NCBI RefSeq assembly: GCF_012641075.1
Contig: NZ_JAAXLJ010000001.1
Span: forward strand, 62,001-126,000
Direction of reading: 5' to 3'
Origin: Secundilactobacillus angelensis
GTDB taxonomy: Bacteria; Bacillota; Bacilli; Lactobacillales; Lactobacillaceae
DNA: 64,000 nucleotides
The notes below the pieces were generated by a model. It saw only the letters and a list, made by a program, of their open reading frames with translations. It was not told the DNA's origin and ran no database searches. The stretch's first letter is position 1, and each line of letters opens with the position of its first letter. This document shows positions 1 through 8,717 of the stretch, in pieces. The translations under genes and the position numbers were made by a program.

Positions 1-1364
1 ACTTCCAGTACTTGCTGATGTCTGTTATCTTGATGTCAAGTTTGATTGCGATGTTACTACAATACATGGCGGCTAAACTTGGCATCGTGACGCAGATGGA
101 TTTAGCACAAGCCATTCGGGCTCGTACGAGTAAGTCATTAGGGATCGTTCTTTGGCTCCTAACTGAATTTGCGATTATGGCGACTGATATTGCGGAAGTT
201 ATCGGTGCTGCCATCGCGCTTTATCTATTATTCCATATTCCACTTGTATACGCGGTTTTCATTACCGTTTTTGATGTTTTGATATTGCTATTATTAACCA
301 AAATTGGGTTTCGTAAGATCGAAGCAATTGTTGTTTGCTTGATTCTGGTTATTTTACTGGTTTTCGCATATGAAGTTGCTTTGTCAAACCCTAACTGGGC
401 CGGTGTTTTTGGTGGCTTAATTCCTACTAAAGATACCTTCTCAAGTTCAATTAAGACTGGTGGCAGTACACCTTTGACTGGCGCCTTAGGTATCATTGGT
501 GCTACTGTTATGCCGCATAACTTGTACTTGCACTCTGCCATTTCACAAACTCGTAAAATTGATCACACTGATGAAGATGATGTGGCGCGGACCGTTCGTT
601 TTACCACTTGGGATTCAAACATTCAACTATCGTTGGCATTCGTTGTTAACTCTTTGTTGCTAGTGATGGGTGTTGCCGTCTTTAAGACTGGTGCTGTTAA
701 GGATCCTTCATTCTTCGGTTTGTTCCAAGCTTTATCTAATTCATCAATGCTTAGCAATCCAATTCTAATCAGTGTTGCTAAGTCTGGTGCATTGTCAGTA
801 CTGTTTGCCGTTGCACTGCTTGCTTCAGGTCAAAATTCTACGATTACCGGGACTTTAACTGGTCAAGTCATCATGGAAGGTTTCATTCACATGAAGATGC
901 CTCTTTGGGCTCGTCGGTTAGTTACCCGTTTGATTTCAGTGATTCCTGTTCTGATCTGTGTTGGGATGACCAGCGGTGAAACGCCTATTCAGCAACACGA
1001 GGCGCTTAACACGCTGATGAACAACTCTCAAGTCTTCTTGGCGTTCGCCTTACCATTCTCAATGCTGCCATTGTTAATGATGACAGACAGCAAGCTTGAG
1101 ATGGGTGACCGGTTCAAGAACACCTTGGTTATCAAGATTCTAGGCTGGTTCTCAGTTATCGCTTTAACCGTTCTGAACATGAAAGGCCTACCCAATAACA
1201 TCGAAGCCTTCTTACCTGCAAATGCCTCTGCTGCAGATTTTGCAATGGCTGACGATATTGCTTACTTCCTGATTGCATGTGTTGTTGCCTTGCTTGTTTG
1301 GATGATCATCGATTTGCATAGAGGTAACAAGTTGCTCAAGGCTAAGCTTGGTGTAGCAGAGTAG
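1..1364 (+). CDS. mntH: Nramp family Mn2+/H+ symporter, 5'-truncated by window edge
   Basis: The reading frame is open from the first bases of the window, so the true start and the first helices, including the DPGN motif of Nramp helix 1, lie outside. About 454 codons remain. The Nramp signature MPHNLYLHS in the centre of the protein (about nt 510-535) and around ten hydrophobic segments identify a proton-coupled divalent metal importer, in bacteria usually for manganese. It is followed after 13 bp by a universal stress protein gene, a pairing I know from other lactobacilli, and the two are probably co-transcribed. The family is clear; the substrate (Mn2+ rather than Fe2+) is inferred from family knowledge. 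Confidence 0.93.
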   Translation, partial: FQYLLMSVILMSSLIAMLLQYMAAKLGIVTQMDLAQAIRARTSKSLGIVLWLLTEFAIMATDIAEVIGAAIALYLLFHIPLVYAVFITVFDVLILLLLTKIGFRKIEAIVVCLILVILLVFAYEVALSNPNWAGVFGGLIPTKDTFSSSIKTGGSTPLTGALGIIGATVMPHNLYLHSAISQTRKIDHTDEDDVARTVRFTTWDSNIQLSLAFVVNSLLLVMGVAVFKTGAVKDPSFFGLFQALSNSSMLSNPILISVAKSGALSVLFAVALLASGQNSTITGTLTGQVIMEGFIHMKMPLWARRLVTRLISVIPVLICVGMTSGETPIQQHEALNTLMNNSQVFLAFALPFSMLPLLMMTDSKLEMGDRFKNTLVIKILGWFSVIALTVLNMKGLPNNIEAFLPANASAADFAMADDIAYFLIACVVALLVWMIIDLHRGNKLLKAKLGVAE

Positions 1365-1377
1365 ATGGAGGCTTGTA

Positions 1378-1815
1378 ATGACAAAAAAGACTGAATTTAA
1401 GCATATTTTAGTAGGTGTGGATGACTCTGAGGACGCACTGTTAGCCTTCCAGTATGCAATTGACATGGCTAAACGACGTCATGCTGAATTGACCATTGTC
1501 TCAATTCTTGAAAGTCATGAACTGAGTGTTTATGAGGCACTTGATAAAGACTACATCCATGGTGAGCGCAGCGAACTTGACGAACATATTAAAACGTACG
1601 TTAAGCAAGCGATGGATGCTGGTGTCGAAAAGGTTAACGCACTGGTTTCAGAGGGGAAACCGGGTGAAGTGATGGTCAAAGATGTTATTCCTCACGCAAA
1701 ACCAGACGTTCTTGTAATCGGATCAATTGCAAAAAAAGGATTCAAACGTCGGTTCGGTTCACAAGCCGCCTATATGGCAAAATACGCCCCCATTTCAGTT
1801 TTGGTGATTCGCTAA
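1378..1815 (+). CDS. Universal stress protein, UspA family
   Basis: A 145-residue protein, the normal length for a single-domain Usp. The N-terminal strand (HILVGVDDSEDALLAF) and the C-terminal VIGSIAKKGFKRRFGS followed by a final ISVLVIR strand are the Usp fold with its nucleotide-binding glycine loop. Start ATG with GGAGG 7 nt upstream. It lies 13 bp after the mntH-like gene and has no promoter of its own, so it is likely co-transcribed. The exact cellular role of such proteins is not known; the link to metal or oxidative stress is inferred from the neighbour. Confidence 0.93.
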   Translation: MTKKTEFKHILVGVDDSEDALLAFQYAIDMAKRRHAELTIVSILESHELSVYEALDKDYIHGERSELDEHIKTYVKQAMDAGVEKVNALVSEGKPGEVMVKDVIPHAKPDVLVIGSIAKKGFKRRFGSQAAYMAKYAPISVLVIR

Positions 1816-1850
1816 AACTGTGAATTAGGCGGAGCACGTGTGTGAAATAA

Positions 1851-1960
1851 TATGGTAGTTTCCAGAGTTTAAGACAAATAAGCCCATTCCGATTTTTATC
1901 GGGGTGGGCTTATTTGCCTTAAATGATCGGAATATCAGTTATATCAGAGGTTGGGGCTAG
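1851..1960. repeat. Palindromic intergenic repeat, copy A (also acts as terminator)
   Basis: Long imperfect inverted repeat with outer arms GGTAGTTTCCAGA / TCGGAATATCAGTT and an inner stem AAATAAGCCCATTCCGAT / ATCGGGGTGGGCTTATTT (1876-1917), ending in GGGGCTAGAT. The outer arms and tail match copies B (11222) and C (57848). The inner stem can serve as a factor-independent type hairpin after the stress protein gene, although it lacks a long T-run. Confidence 0.7.
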
Positions 1961-1972
1961 ATCAAAGTGTTG

Positions 1973-1987
1973 GATAAAATTGTTATC
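1973..1987. promoter_or_regulatory. Fur-family (Fur/PerR/Zur-like) 7-1-7 box
   Basis: GATAAAATTGTTATC is a 7-1-7 inverted repeat with one mismatched pair, matching the architecture of Fur-family operators (TGATAATnATTATCA type). It lies upstream of the P1B metal ATPase gene, where such control would make sense. Inference from motif only. Confidence 0.45.
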
Positions 1988-2003
1988 AATATCGTCTTAA
2001 GTC

Positions 2004-2042
2004 ACCATGGCCTCCCTCTACCATGGCCTCCTTCTACCATGG
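2004..2042. repeat. 16-bp tandem repeat with three CCATGG palindromes
   Basis: CCATGG occurs at 2005, 2021 and 2037, exactly every 16 bp, with the spacer CCTCCCTCTA / CCTCCTTCTA. It sits between the Fur-like box and the likely -10 (TATAAT 2107-2112) of the metal ATPase gene. The function is unknown; it could be an operator array. Confidence 0.6.
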
Positions 2043-2142
2043 ATATTTTCGGCGAATAATCACGAAATGTTGTCTAAGTCTTCATAATATCCAAGTAGAC
2101 TAATTGTATAATGAAGAAAAGCATCATAATGGAGGTGATATC

Positions 2143-3954
2143 ATGCAAAAACTTTCGAATTATCGACGATTATGGGCGGTATTAGGGGTTGGTGTAGTTT
2201 CTTTAGTAACGACATTTGTCTTTAATCAACCATTTTGGGCACAAACATTAGTGACCGTTTTAGGATCTTTGATTGCGTTGCTCATGTTCATTGACATGGT
2301 TAAAACATTGCGTTCTGGGAAGTTCGGAGTTGATTTACTGGCCATTACTGCTGTGATTGCCACCTTAGCTATTGGTGAGTATTGGGCTGCACTGATTGTG
2401 TTGCTGATGCTGACTGGTGGTGACGCCTTGGAAGACTACGCTGCTCACAAAGCAAATGCAGATCTACAATCCCTCCTAGATAAATCACCGCAAAATGCTC
2501 ATTTAATGGTCAACGGCAACATCAAAGCTATCGCCGTTGACCAGGTTGATGTTGGCGATTGGTTGCTAGTTAAGCCGGGAGAAGTGATCCCTGTGGATGG
2601 CACCATTGTTTTAGGTAGTACGACTTTAGACGAATCATCACTGACCGGTGAATCCCGTCCAGTTGATAAAGTCGTTAGTGATACCGTGATGTCAGGATCG
2701 GTCAACGGTGATGCTTCTATTCAAATCGTAGCCGACCAAAGGGCCGCTGACAGTCAGTTTCAAAATATTGTTCGGTTAGTGAAACAAGCTGAGGCACAAC
2801 CCGCACATTTTGTCCGAATGGCGGATCGGTATGCTGTCCCGTTTACCATTTTAGCGTACGTGATTGCTGGTGCGGCTTGGATTATTTCCGGAGATCCAGT
2901 TCGGTTTGCTGAAGTACTGGTTGTGGCATCACCGTGTCCACTCATACTCGCTGCGCCTATTGCTTTGGTGGCTGGCATGAGTCGGGCGAGTCAAAGTGGG
3001 ATTATCGTTAAAACGGGGACAACACTTGAGCAACTTGCCAAAGTAAAAACGATGGCATTTGATAAAACGGGTACAATTACCCAAGGACATTTACAAGTTA
3101 ATGAGATTATGACCCAGCCAAACATTGATAAGACTCGCCTATTAACACTCGCTGCCGCGACAGAGCAGCAGTCTAATCATATTTTGGCGCGTTCGTTGAT
3201 GCAGGCGGCACCAGATCAATTGCCTTCGGTTAGTAATGTGAAAGAAACCACTGGTGGCGGAGTTCAGGCCCAAATTGACGGTCAACTTATTCGGGTCGGC
3301 AAAGCCGATTTTGCAATGCCTGATGGGTCGATTGACAAGGTCAATGATACTGCAGTGTATGTTTCGGCCGATCATCACTATTTGGGTTGTGTGACCTTTA
3401 CGGATGAGCTACGGCCCGAAGCGGCAACAACCATGACTGAACTGCACAAGCTGGGAATCAAGAATTTAATGATGATTTCAGGAGATAGAACTGCTATTGC
3501 CCAAAAAATCGCTAAAGCGGTTGGAATTGATCGGGTTCACGCGGAATGTTTACCCGGCGAAAAAATTGCAGTGCTTAAACAAGTGCCTGATGATCAAAAG
3601 CCATTTGCCATGGTCGGTGATGGGGTCAATGATGCGCCTTCGCTGGTGACTGCCGACGTAGGTATTGCCATGGGTGCTAGCGGTGCAACGACGGCTAGTG
3701 AGTCGGCAGATGCAGTCATTTTGAAGGATGATCTGCAGCGGACGGTGGTTGCAGTCCAAATTTCTAGGGCAACAATGCACGTGGCTCGACAGTCGGTAAT
3801 GGTAGGTATCATTATCTGCACCATGCTGATGCTGATTGCCAGTTTCGGCGTGATTCCAGCAATCTTTGGCGCACTGCTACAAGAAGTCGTGGATACAGTC
3901 ACTATCCTTTGGGCATTAAGGGCTCGCAGTATTACAATAGCCAAGTTAAACTAA
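2143..3954 (+). CDS. P1B-type heavy-metal translocating ATPase
   Basis: An ATP-driven metal exporter in the cytoplasmic membrane, about 603 residues. Visible in order: N-terminal membrane segments with no CxxC or histidine-rich metal-binding domain, actuator loop LTGES, metal-site helix with SPCPL in place of the usual CPC, phosphorylation site DKTGTIT, a nucleotide domain, the hinge GDGVNDAP, and a last helix containing QEVVD. SPC ATPases are the P1B-4 group (Co, Zn, Fe2+ or Cd export), but the HEGG motif of that group is not seen, so the metal is uncertain. ATG at 2143 is preferred because GGAGGTGAT lies just upstream; an earlier TTG at 2104 has no ribosome binding site. A Fur-like box and a 16-bp repeat lie upstream. 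Confidence 0.92.
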   Translation: MQKLSNYRRLWAVLGVGVVSLVTTFVFNQPFWAQTLVTVLGSLIALLMFIDMVKTLRSGKFGVDLLAITAVIATLAIGEYWAALIVLLMLTGGDALEDYAAHKANADLQSLLDKSPQNAHLMVNGNIKAIAVDQVDVGDWLLVKPGEVIPVDGTIVLGSTTLDESSLTGESRPVDKVVSDTVMSGSVNGDASIQIVADQRAADSQFQNIVRLVKQAEAQPAHFVRMADRYAVPFTILAYVIAGAAWIISGDPVRFAEVLVVASPCPLILAAPIALVAGMSRASQSGIIVKTGTTLEQLAKVKTMAFDKTGTITQGHLQVNEIMTQPNIDKTRLLTLAAATEQQSNHILARSLMQAAPDQLPSVSNVKETTGGGVQAQIDGQLIRVGKADFAMPDGSIDKVNDTAVYVSADHHYLGCVTFTDELRPEAATTMTELHKLGIKNLMMISGDRTAIAQKIAKAVGIDRVHAECLPGEKIAVLKQVPDDQKPFAMVGDGVNDAPSLVTADVGIAMGASGATTASESADAVILKDDLQRTVVAVQISRATMHVARQSVMVGIIICTMLMLIASFGVIPAIFGALLQEVVDTVTILWALRARSITIAKLN

Positions 3955-4024
3955 TCAGTGTAATGCTAGCGCTTGCAATCAGAAGGAATTCATTGTACGA
4001 TAACTGCTGAAAACTGAATAGATT

Positions 4025-4170
4025 TCTTCGGGGCAGGGTGTAATTCCCGACCGATGGTGACAGTTAGATTGAACAAGCAATCGTAACATGGCTGAAGTCC
4101 GTGACCCACGTTATTCGTGGTTGACCCAGTGAGAGTCTGGGACCGACAGTTAAAGTCTGGATGGGAGAAG
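4025..4170 (+). ncRNA. FMN riboswitch (RFN element)
   Basis: Starts CTTCGGGGCAGGGTG and contains AATTCCCGACCGATGGTGACAG, then a variable stem, GACCCAGTGAGAGTCTGG, and ends GTCTGGATGGGAGAAG: all conserved parts of the FMN aptamer. It precedes the riboflavin operon, and FMN binding is expected to favour the terminator at 4253-4285. Confidence 0.96.
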
Positions 4171-4252
4171 AAAAGAACTATTTCGTACCATTGGTGTACA
4201 CTTTTTTGTGTACCATAACCGTATGAAATCTTGTTTAGCTTATCAATTAATT

Positions 4253-4285
4253 GGGCCCCGCATTTTAAATTGCGAGGCCCTTTTT
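4253..4285 (+). terminator. Riboswitch-controlled intrinsic terminator of the rib operon
   Basis: GGGCCCCGCA / TGCGAGGCCC stem followed by TTTTT, between the FMN aptamer and ribD. A second hairpin, GGTGTACAC / GTGTACC (about 4193-4214), precedes it and may belong to the expression platform. Confidence 0.88.
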
Positions 4286-4301
4286 GTGAGGTGAATAAGG
4301 T

Positions 4302-5345
4302 TTGATTGAACCAAAGTATTTTCAATTAGCAGTTGCGGCTGCAAAACGGGGTAAGGATACCTGGACGAACCCGCAAGTCGGTGCCGTGATTGTGAAAGAT
4401 CATCAGGTGTTAGCCGTTGGTTATCATCATCAGTATGGGCATCATCATGCCGAAATCGACGCGCTGGAACAGCTGGATGATATTAACCAGGCTAAGGGTG
4501 CAACAATGTACGTCACGTTAGAACCTTGTAGTCATTATGGTAAAACACCGCCCTGTGCGAAGCGATTGACGGAAGTGGGTATCTCCCAGGTGATGATTGG
4601 CCAGCTTGATCCTAATCCGATAGTAAGTGGTAAGGGTGTCGCCATTTTAAAGGATCACGGCATCAACGTAGAGGTACTGGGGGAGAGTCAGGGACTAAAT
4701 GAAGCTTACAACTTCTATTATCAACATGGCAGACCACTAGTAACCCTAAAATATGCGATGTCGTTGGATGGCAAAATCAATGGTGGCAAAAAGGAACGCA
4801 CCATGCTGACACAGACTGCGGCCCAACGAGATGCACAACAGTTACGAAGCCGTCAACAGGTCATCTTAGTGGGGGAGCATACTCTCTCGATTGATAATCC
4901 GCGACTGACAGTGAGGACCTCAACCATGGTGTTTCCACCAATTCGAGCAGCGTTGGTACGCAGTGTAGATGAGGTGAATCCAGAGAGCCATCTATTGGAT
5001 TGGTCTGCGCCAACGTGGATATTTAGCGAAACGGCAGCTACTAAACAATTACCCGAAAATGTGCGCGTTTTTGTAAGCCCACATTGGACACCATCAGCGA
5101 TTGTTCACCAGTTAGCTGATGAAGGGATTCAGTCGCTATTAGTTGAGGGCGGCAGTCATCTTCAGGCGGCCTTTATTGCTGCCGATTTGGTGGACAAAGC
5201 GGTCATGTACATTGCACCAATGATGTTAGGTGGCACTGGATTACCAGCAGCCATGGGTCTGCCAGCGACCAGTCAAATACAATTTGAAAAACCAGTGATT
5301 ACGACGCTAGGTCCGGATATTCGAGTGTCGACAAGGAGGGCGTAA
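4302..5345 (+). CDS. ribD: Riboflavin biosynthesis deaminase/reductase RibD
   Basis: A bifunctional enzyme that deaminates and then reduces the pyrimidine intermediate made after GTP cyclohydrolase II. The N-terminal deaminase domain shows the zinc and catalytic residues H49-A-E51 and C76/C85 in PCSHYGKTPPC. The C-terminal reductase domain begins near residue 145 (VTLKYAMSLDGKI) and contains LLVEGGSHL. 347 residues, normal for the family. TTG start with GAGGTG 8 nt upstream, just after the riboswitch terminator. First gene of ribD-ribE-ribBA-ribH; ribE starts 2 nt after its stop, so translation is probably coupled. Confidence 0.97.
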   Translation: MIEPKYFQLAVAAAKRGKDTWTNPQVGAVIVKDHQVLAVGYHHQYGHHHAEIDALEQLDDINQAKGATMYVTLEPCSHYGKTPPCAKRLTEVGISQVMIGQLDPNPIVSGKGVAILKDHGINVEVLGESQGLNEAYNFYYQHGRPLVTLKYAMSLDGKINGGKKERTMLTQTAAQRDAQQLRSRQQVILVGEHTLSIDNPRLTVRTSTMVFPPIRAALVRSVDEVNPESHLLDWSAPTWIFSETAATKQLPENVRVFVSPHWTPSAIVHQLADEGIQSLLVEGGSHLQAAFIAADLVDKAVMYIAPMMLGGTGLPAAMGLPATSQIQFEKPVITTLGPDIRVSTRRA

Positions 5346-5347
5346 GG

Positions 5348-5950
5348 ATGTTTACAGGTATTATCAAGGGGATTGGTCACGTTGTGGCAATCCAGCGCCA
5401 AGCAGAAACTGCTAAATTAACAATTTCGTCGCCGTTGTTTACCGAAATTAATCCCCAACTTGGCGATAGTTTTGCCATTAATGGGATTTGTCTAACAGCA
5501 ACCGGCGTGGCAGATAAGCAACTCTCCGTTGAGGTCATGCCAGAGACCACACGGCTAACAAATCTGGGACAATTGAAAACCGGTGAGCTGGTTAATTTAG
5601 AGCCAGCTCTTGGTGCAACAGCTCGTCTGGATGGTCATTTTGTCTTAGGCCACGTGGATACTACGGCTGAATTAGTGCAGCGAGTTGAGGATCAAAATGC
5701 CACTGTTCTAACCTTTAAAATTGCTCCAGAATATGACGACTATATTGTCAAAAAGGGCTCGATTGCGATTGACGGTGTCAGTTTAACGGTTACGCAAGCA
5801 GGACCGGGACAGTTTTCTGTTAGTCTTATTCCTTACACCCAAAACCAGACAACGTTGGGTAGTCGGCAAGTTGGCGATTTAGTGAATATTGAAACGGACG
5901 TATTGGGTAAGTACATTGTGGGCGCACAGCGAAAGGAAGCAGTCCAATGA
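5348..5950 (+). CDS. ribE: Riboflavin synthase alpha chain
   Basis: Catalyses dismutation of two 6,7-dimethyl-8-ribityllumazine molecules to riboflavin. 200 residues with the family start MFTGIIKGIG and two homologous lumazine-binding halves; each half carries the GDSFAINGICLT / KGSIAIDGVSLTV type signature. GGAGG lies within the last codons of ribD. Its end overlaps the ribBA start by 4 nt (ATGA), indicating translational coupling. It acts with ribH, the last gene of the operon. Confidence 0.97.
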   Translation: MFTGIIKGIGHVVAIQRQAETAKLTISSPLFTEINPQLGDSFAINGICLTATGVADKQLSVEVMPETTRLTNLGQLKTGELVNLEPALGATARLDGHFVLGHVDTTAELVQRVEDQNATVLTFKIAPEYDDYIVKKGSIAIDGVSLTVTQAGPGQFSVSLIPYTQNQTTLGSRQVGDLVNIETDVLGKYIVGAQRKEAVQ

Positions 5951-7155
5951 CAAATCAAGCATTAACTCCAAAAATTGAAGCAGCTATTAATATTCTTAAA
6001 CAGGGGAAATTGATCATTGTGGCAGATTCACTGGACCGTGAAGCTGAAGGCGACATGGTAGGACTGGCAGAATACGTTTCACCTGAAAATGTGAATACGA
6101 TGGTCACTAAAGCTCGTGGTCTCCTCTGTGTACCGATGAGTGCGGAGATAGCTGAGCGATTGGGGCTCAGACCCATGGTGACTGATGCAACGGATGCTTA
6201 CGGAACGGCCTTCACAATCAGTACTGACCTCAGGACAACGACCACTGGGATTTCAGCGTTCGATCGCGCAGCCACGATTGCAGCATTGGCTAAACCTAAC
6301 AGTCAGTTCGATGATTTTTATCATCCGGGGCACACCTTCCCTTTAATTGCCAAGGATAACGGCGTGTTAGAACGGGATGGTCATACGGAAGCCGCGGTGG
6401 ATTTGGCTAAATTAGCAGGAGCACAGCCGGTTGCTTACATTTGTGAGATTCTTAAAAAAGATGGCACCATGGCACGGCGAAAAGATTTAAAGGCCTATGC
6501 AGAGGGAACTCAGACGCCACTGATCACGATTGAGGAACTTCAGCAATATCGTCAACTAAAAGCGATTGAAGTGATTGCTGACGTAAAATTACCAACCAAG
6601 TATGGTGAGTTTCAAATGAAAGCTTTTAAAACCAGCCCTGATAGCGAACCAACCTTACTCATCACGAAAGGGCACATCGCTGGTTCCGCCCCCTTATTGC
6701 TCCGACTACATTCCGAATGTCTGACGGGTGACGTATTCGGCTCTAAACGCTGTGACTGCGGTGCCCAACTAGCTGAATCTCTAAAAAGAATCGAACTAGC
6801 TGGCCGTGGCGCGGTTTTATACTTACGCCAAGAAGGTCGAGGAATCGGCTTAGCCAACAAGTTAAAAGCTTATGAGTTGCAGGAGCAGGGATTCGATACG
6901 GTAGAAGCCAACTTGCATTTGGGCTTGCCCGCTGATGAACGAAACTATGGTTTAGCAGCTGCAATTCTCCGTCAGGAAGGTGTGACAACCGTTAATCTAA
7001 TGACCAATAACCCTGATAAAATTAGCCAACTGGAACAATATGGTATTCGGGTCAATCATCGAGTTCCGCTTGAAACTGGTCTGACACGTGAAAACGAGGG
7101 CTATTTGAAAACCAAGAAGGAAAAGTTTCACCACTTATTAAAGGAGGTAAATTAA
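5947..7155 (+). CDS. ribBA: Bifunctional DHBP synthase / GTP cyclohydrolase II RibBA
   Basis: Makes both riboflavin precursors. The N-terminal half is 3,4-dihydroxy-2-butanone-4-phosphate synthase with the acidic loop DSLDREAEGD and GHTEAAVDL. The C-terminal half is GTP cyclohydrolase II with the zinc cysteines in SECLTGDVFGSKRCDC and the signature RQEGRGIGLANKLKAY. 402 residues, a normal fusion length. In the acidic loop the third position, usually Glu or Asp, is Leu; the remaining loop acids and Arg are kept, so activity is still expected. Overlaps ribE by 4 nt and ends directly before the GTG of ribH. Confidence 0.97.
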   Translation: MTNQALTPKIEAAINILKQGKLIIVADSLDREAEGDMVGLAEYVSPENVNTMVTKARGLLCVPMSAEIAERLGLRPMVTDATDAYGTAFTISTDLRTTTTGISAFDRAATIAALAKPNSQFDDFYHPGHTFPLIAKDNGVLERDGHTEAAVDLAKLAGAQPVAYICEILKKDGTMARRKDLKAYAEGTQTPLITIEELQQYRQLKAIEVIADVKLPTKYGEFQMKAFKTSPDSEPTLLITKGHIAGSAPLLLRLHSECLTGDVFGSKRCDCGAQLAESLKRIELAGRGAVLYLRQEGRGIGLANKLKAYELQEQGFDTVEANLHLGLPADERNYGLAAAILRQEGVTTVNLMTNNPDKISQLEQYGIRVNHRVPLETGLTRENEGYLKTKKEKFHHLLKEVN

Positions 7156-7617
7156 GTGCAAGTCCTATCACATTCAAGAAATGGTAATGGTGTTCGAGTC
7201 GGTATCGTAGTGGCACAATTCAATGAAATCGTCACTGATAGACTACAGCAGGGAGCGGTATCACAATTAGAAAAGTATGGTGTGAACAGTGCAGATATGA
7301 CGATTGCTGCCGTTCCAGGGGCGTTGGAATTACCGCGAGTTACGAAATTGTTAGCTAATAGCGGTAAAGTCGACGGCATAATTGCCTTGGGAGCAGTTAT
7401 TCGCGGTGAAACTTCCCATTACGATTATGTTTGCTCTGAGACCGCTAGCGGTTTAGCTAACGTGTCTTTGAATGGGCCGGTTCCGGTGATGTTTGGTGTC
7501 TTAACCACCGATACCCTGGATCAGGCGATTAGTCGAGCTGGTGGTAAGGGCGGCAATAAGGGAGCCGATTGTGCAGATGGTTTGATTGAGATGATCAATT
7601 TGGAGAAACAGATTTAA
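7156..7617 (+). CDS. ribH: 6,7-dimethyl-8-ribityllumazine synthase
   Basis: Condenses the pyrimidine and the butanone phosphate to the lumazine, the penultimate step; typically forms an icosahedral shell. 153 residues with VGIVVAQFNEIVTDRL, PGALELP and GAVIRGETSHYDYVC, the standard substrate-binding segments. GTG start immediately after the ribBA stop, with AAGGAGG upstream. Last gene of the operon, followed by a hairpin terminator at about 7628-7672. Confidence 0.97.
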   Translation: MQVLSHSRNGNGVRVGIVVAQFNEIVTDRLQQGAVSQLEKYGVNSADMTIAAVPGALELPRVTKLLANSGKVDGIIALGAVIRGETSHYDYVCSETASGLANVSLNGPVPVMFGVLTTDTLDQAISRAGGKGGNKGADCADGLIEMINLEKQI

Positions 7618-7627
7618 GCTGCTTAAT

Positions 7628-7672
7628 ACAAAAATACGTATTCTGTCGCTTTCTCGGGATGCGTATTTTTTG
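7628..7672. terminator. Terminator after ribH, shared with convergent relP
   Basis: AAAAATACG ... CGTATTTTTT stem with a 20-nt apical part. A-rich on one side and T-rich on the other, so it can stop both the rib operon and the convergent alarmone synthetase gene. Confidence 0.75.
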
Positions 7673-7715
7673 TGTTAACTTCTGGAACCTACCAAGATGT
7701 ATCACACATTTTAAA

Positions 7716-7731
7716 TGTTTCACATGAAACA
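7716..7731. promoter_or_regulatory. parS-like ParB (Spo0J) binding site, copy 1
   Basis: TGTTTCACATGAAACA matches the parS consensus TGTTnCACGTGAAACA at all but one fixed position. It lies in the short gap between two convergent genes. It is the exact reverse complement of the site at 63374. Binding is inferred, not shown. Confidence 0.6.
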
Positions 7732-7744
7732 TTTTTGTTCAAAG

Positions 7745-8440
7745 TTATGATTGGTCCTTTTGCAAATCGTTAAAAATAGCCTGCATATTGGTCTCAATCT
7801 GATTTAGTTCCGCGGAGTAACCCTTTAGTTGATCACCATATTTTTCAACTTTTTGCTGATCAACATTGGTTTTGTATCGTAACTTGTGCTCCAGGCTTGC
7901 CCACATGTCCATTCCAACCGTACGCAGCTGAATTTCAACGGGTGTTGAAACCGGTCCGCTACGGCGAAAGACGGGTACTGAAACTACTAAGTGCAGACTT
8001 CGGTAACCACTGGGCTTGGGGTGTGAAATGTAATCTTTTCTTTTTAACAATGTCACATCAGTTTGTTTAGTGAGTGCTTCTTCCACAGTATTGATGTCTT
8101 CAATGTAATTGGTAATCACACGGATGCCAGCAATATCAAAGATATTGTTTTTAATGGCGTCGAAGCTGAAATCATAACCCTTTTTTCTTAATTTGCGCAT
8201 TAGGCTTTGAGGCGCCTTCATGCGGGTTTCCATATGATGGATGGGATTATGGTTGGTTAGTATCTCAAATTCACTGTCGAGGTTTTCTAGTTTAGCACCA
8301 AACTCCTTCGCACCAGCCTGACACTGTTGATAATAAACAAAAAATCGCCGTAAATCAGTCGTGTCATAATCTCCTAGAATTCGACTCATTTCATCAGAAA
8401 TCTGGTTGATGTTAGGAACGTTATTCCGTTGCAAAATCAT
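7745..8440 (-). CDS. relP: Small alarmone synthetase, RelP/YwaC type
   Basis: Transfers pyrophosphate from ATP to GTP or GDP to make (p)ppGpp. 231 residues consisting of the synthetase domain only, with no HD hydrolase and no TGS/ACT regulatory domains, as expected for small alarmone synthetases. Visible: HNPIHHMETRMK, NIFDIAGIRVI, the G-loop segment ISHPKPSGYRSLHLVV, and EIQLRTVGMDMWASLEH. PKPSGYRS and the spacing point to RelP/YwaC rather than RelQ/YjbM. Start ATG with AAGGAG 8 nt upstream. Monocistronic. Confidence 0.9.
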   Translation of the reverse strand: MILQRNNVPNINQISDEMSRILGDYDTTDLRRFFVYYQQCQAGAKEFGAKLENLDSEFEILTNHNPIHHMETRMKAPQSLMRKLRKKGYDFSFDAIKNNIFDIAGIRVITNYIEDINTVEEALTKQTDVTLLKRKDYISHPKPSGYRSLHLVVSVPVFRRSGPVSTPVEIQLRTVGMDMWASLEHKLRYKTNVDQQKVEKYGDQLKGYSAELNQIETNMQAIFNDLQKDQS

Positions 8441-8717
8441 AGTGTTTCTCCTTTGGTGATAATGCTATTATTTTAGCACTTAACAGCGATGCAAAGAAAC
8501 GGTACCAATTCTTAAAGTACACATGGTAACATTGAGTCACTTTCTTCATGTTGAGCGTCCCTTTAAGCCTCTTAGTCTCAAGGTGACCAGTAAAACTGTT
8601 CAAGTAGCGGTATTAAACAGATTAGGTTGTTTTGAAAATGACCTCTTAAGCTTGACTTTATGGGAATTAGGCGTAATATATTGGGCAATCAATGCAGCTT
8701 GAAGGGAGCCTGGGCAT

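Noticed and set aside
2004-2042. Short CRISPR-like array
   Set aside because: The repeat unit is 16 bp with nearly identical spacers and only three copies; no cas gene is present.
3990-4325. 111-codon ORF antisense to the FMN riboswitch
   Set aside because: The DNA is explained by the conserved aptamer and terminator on the other strand.
8421-8603. 60-codon minus-strand ORF ahead of relP
   Set aside because: Overlaps the relP start and its ribosome binding site, and has no start signal of its own; most likely chance.
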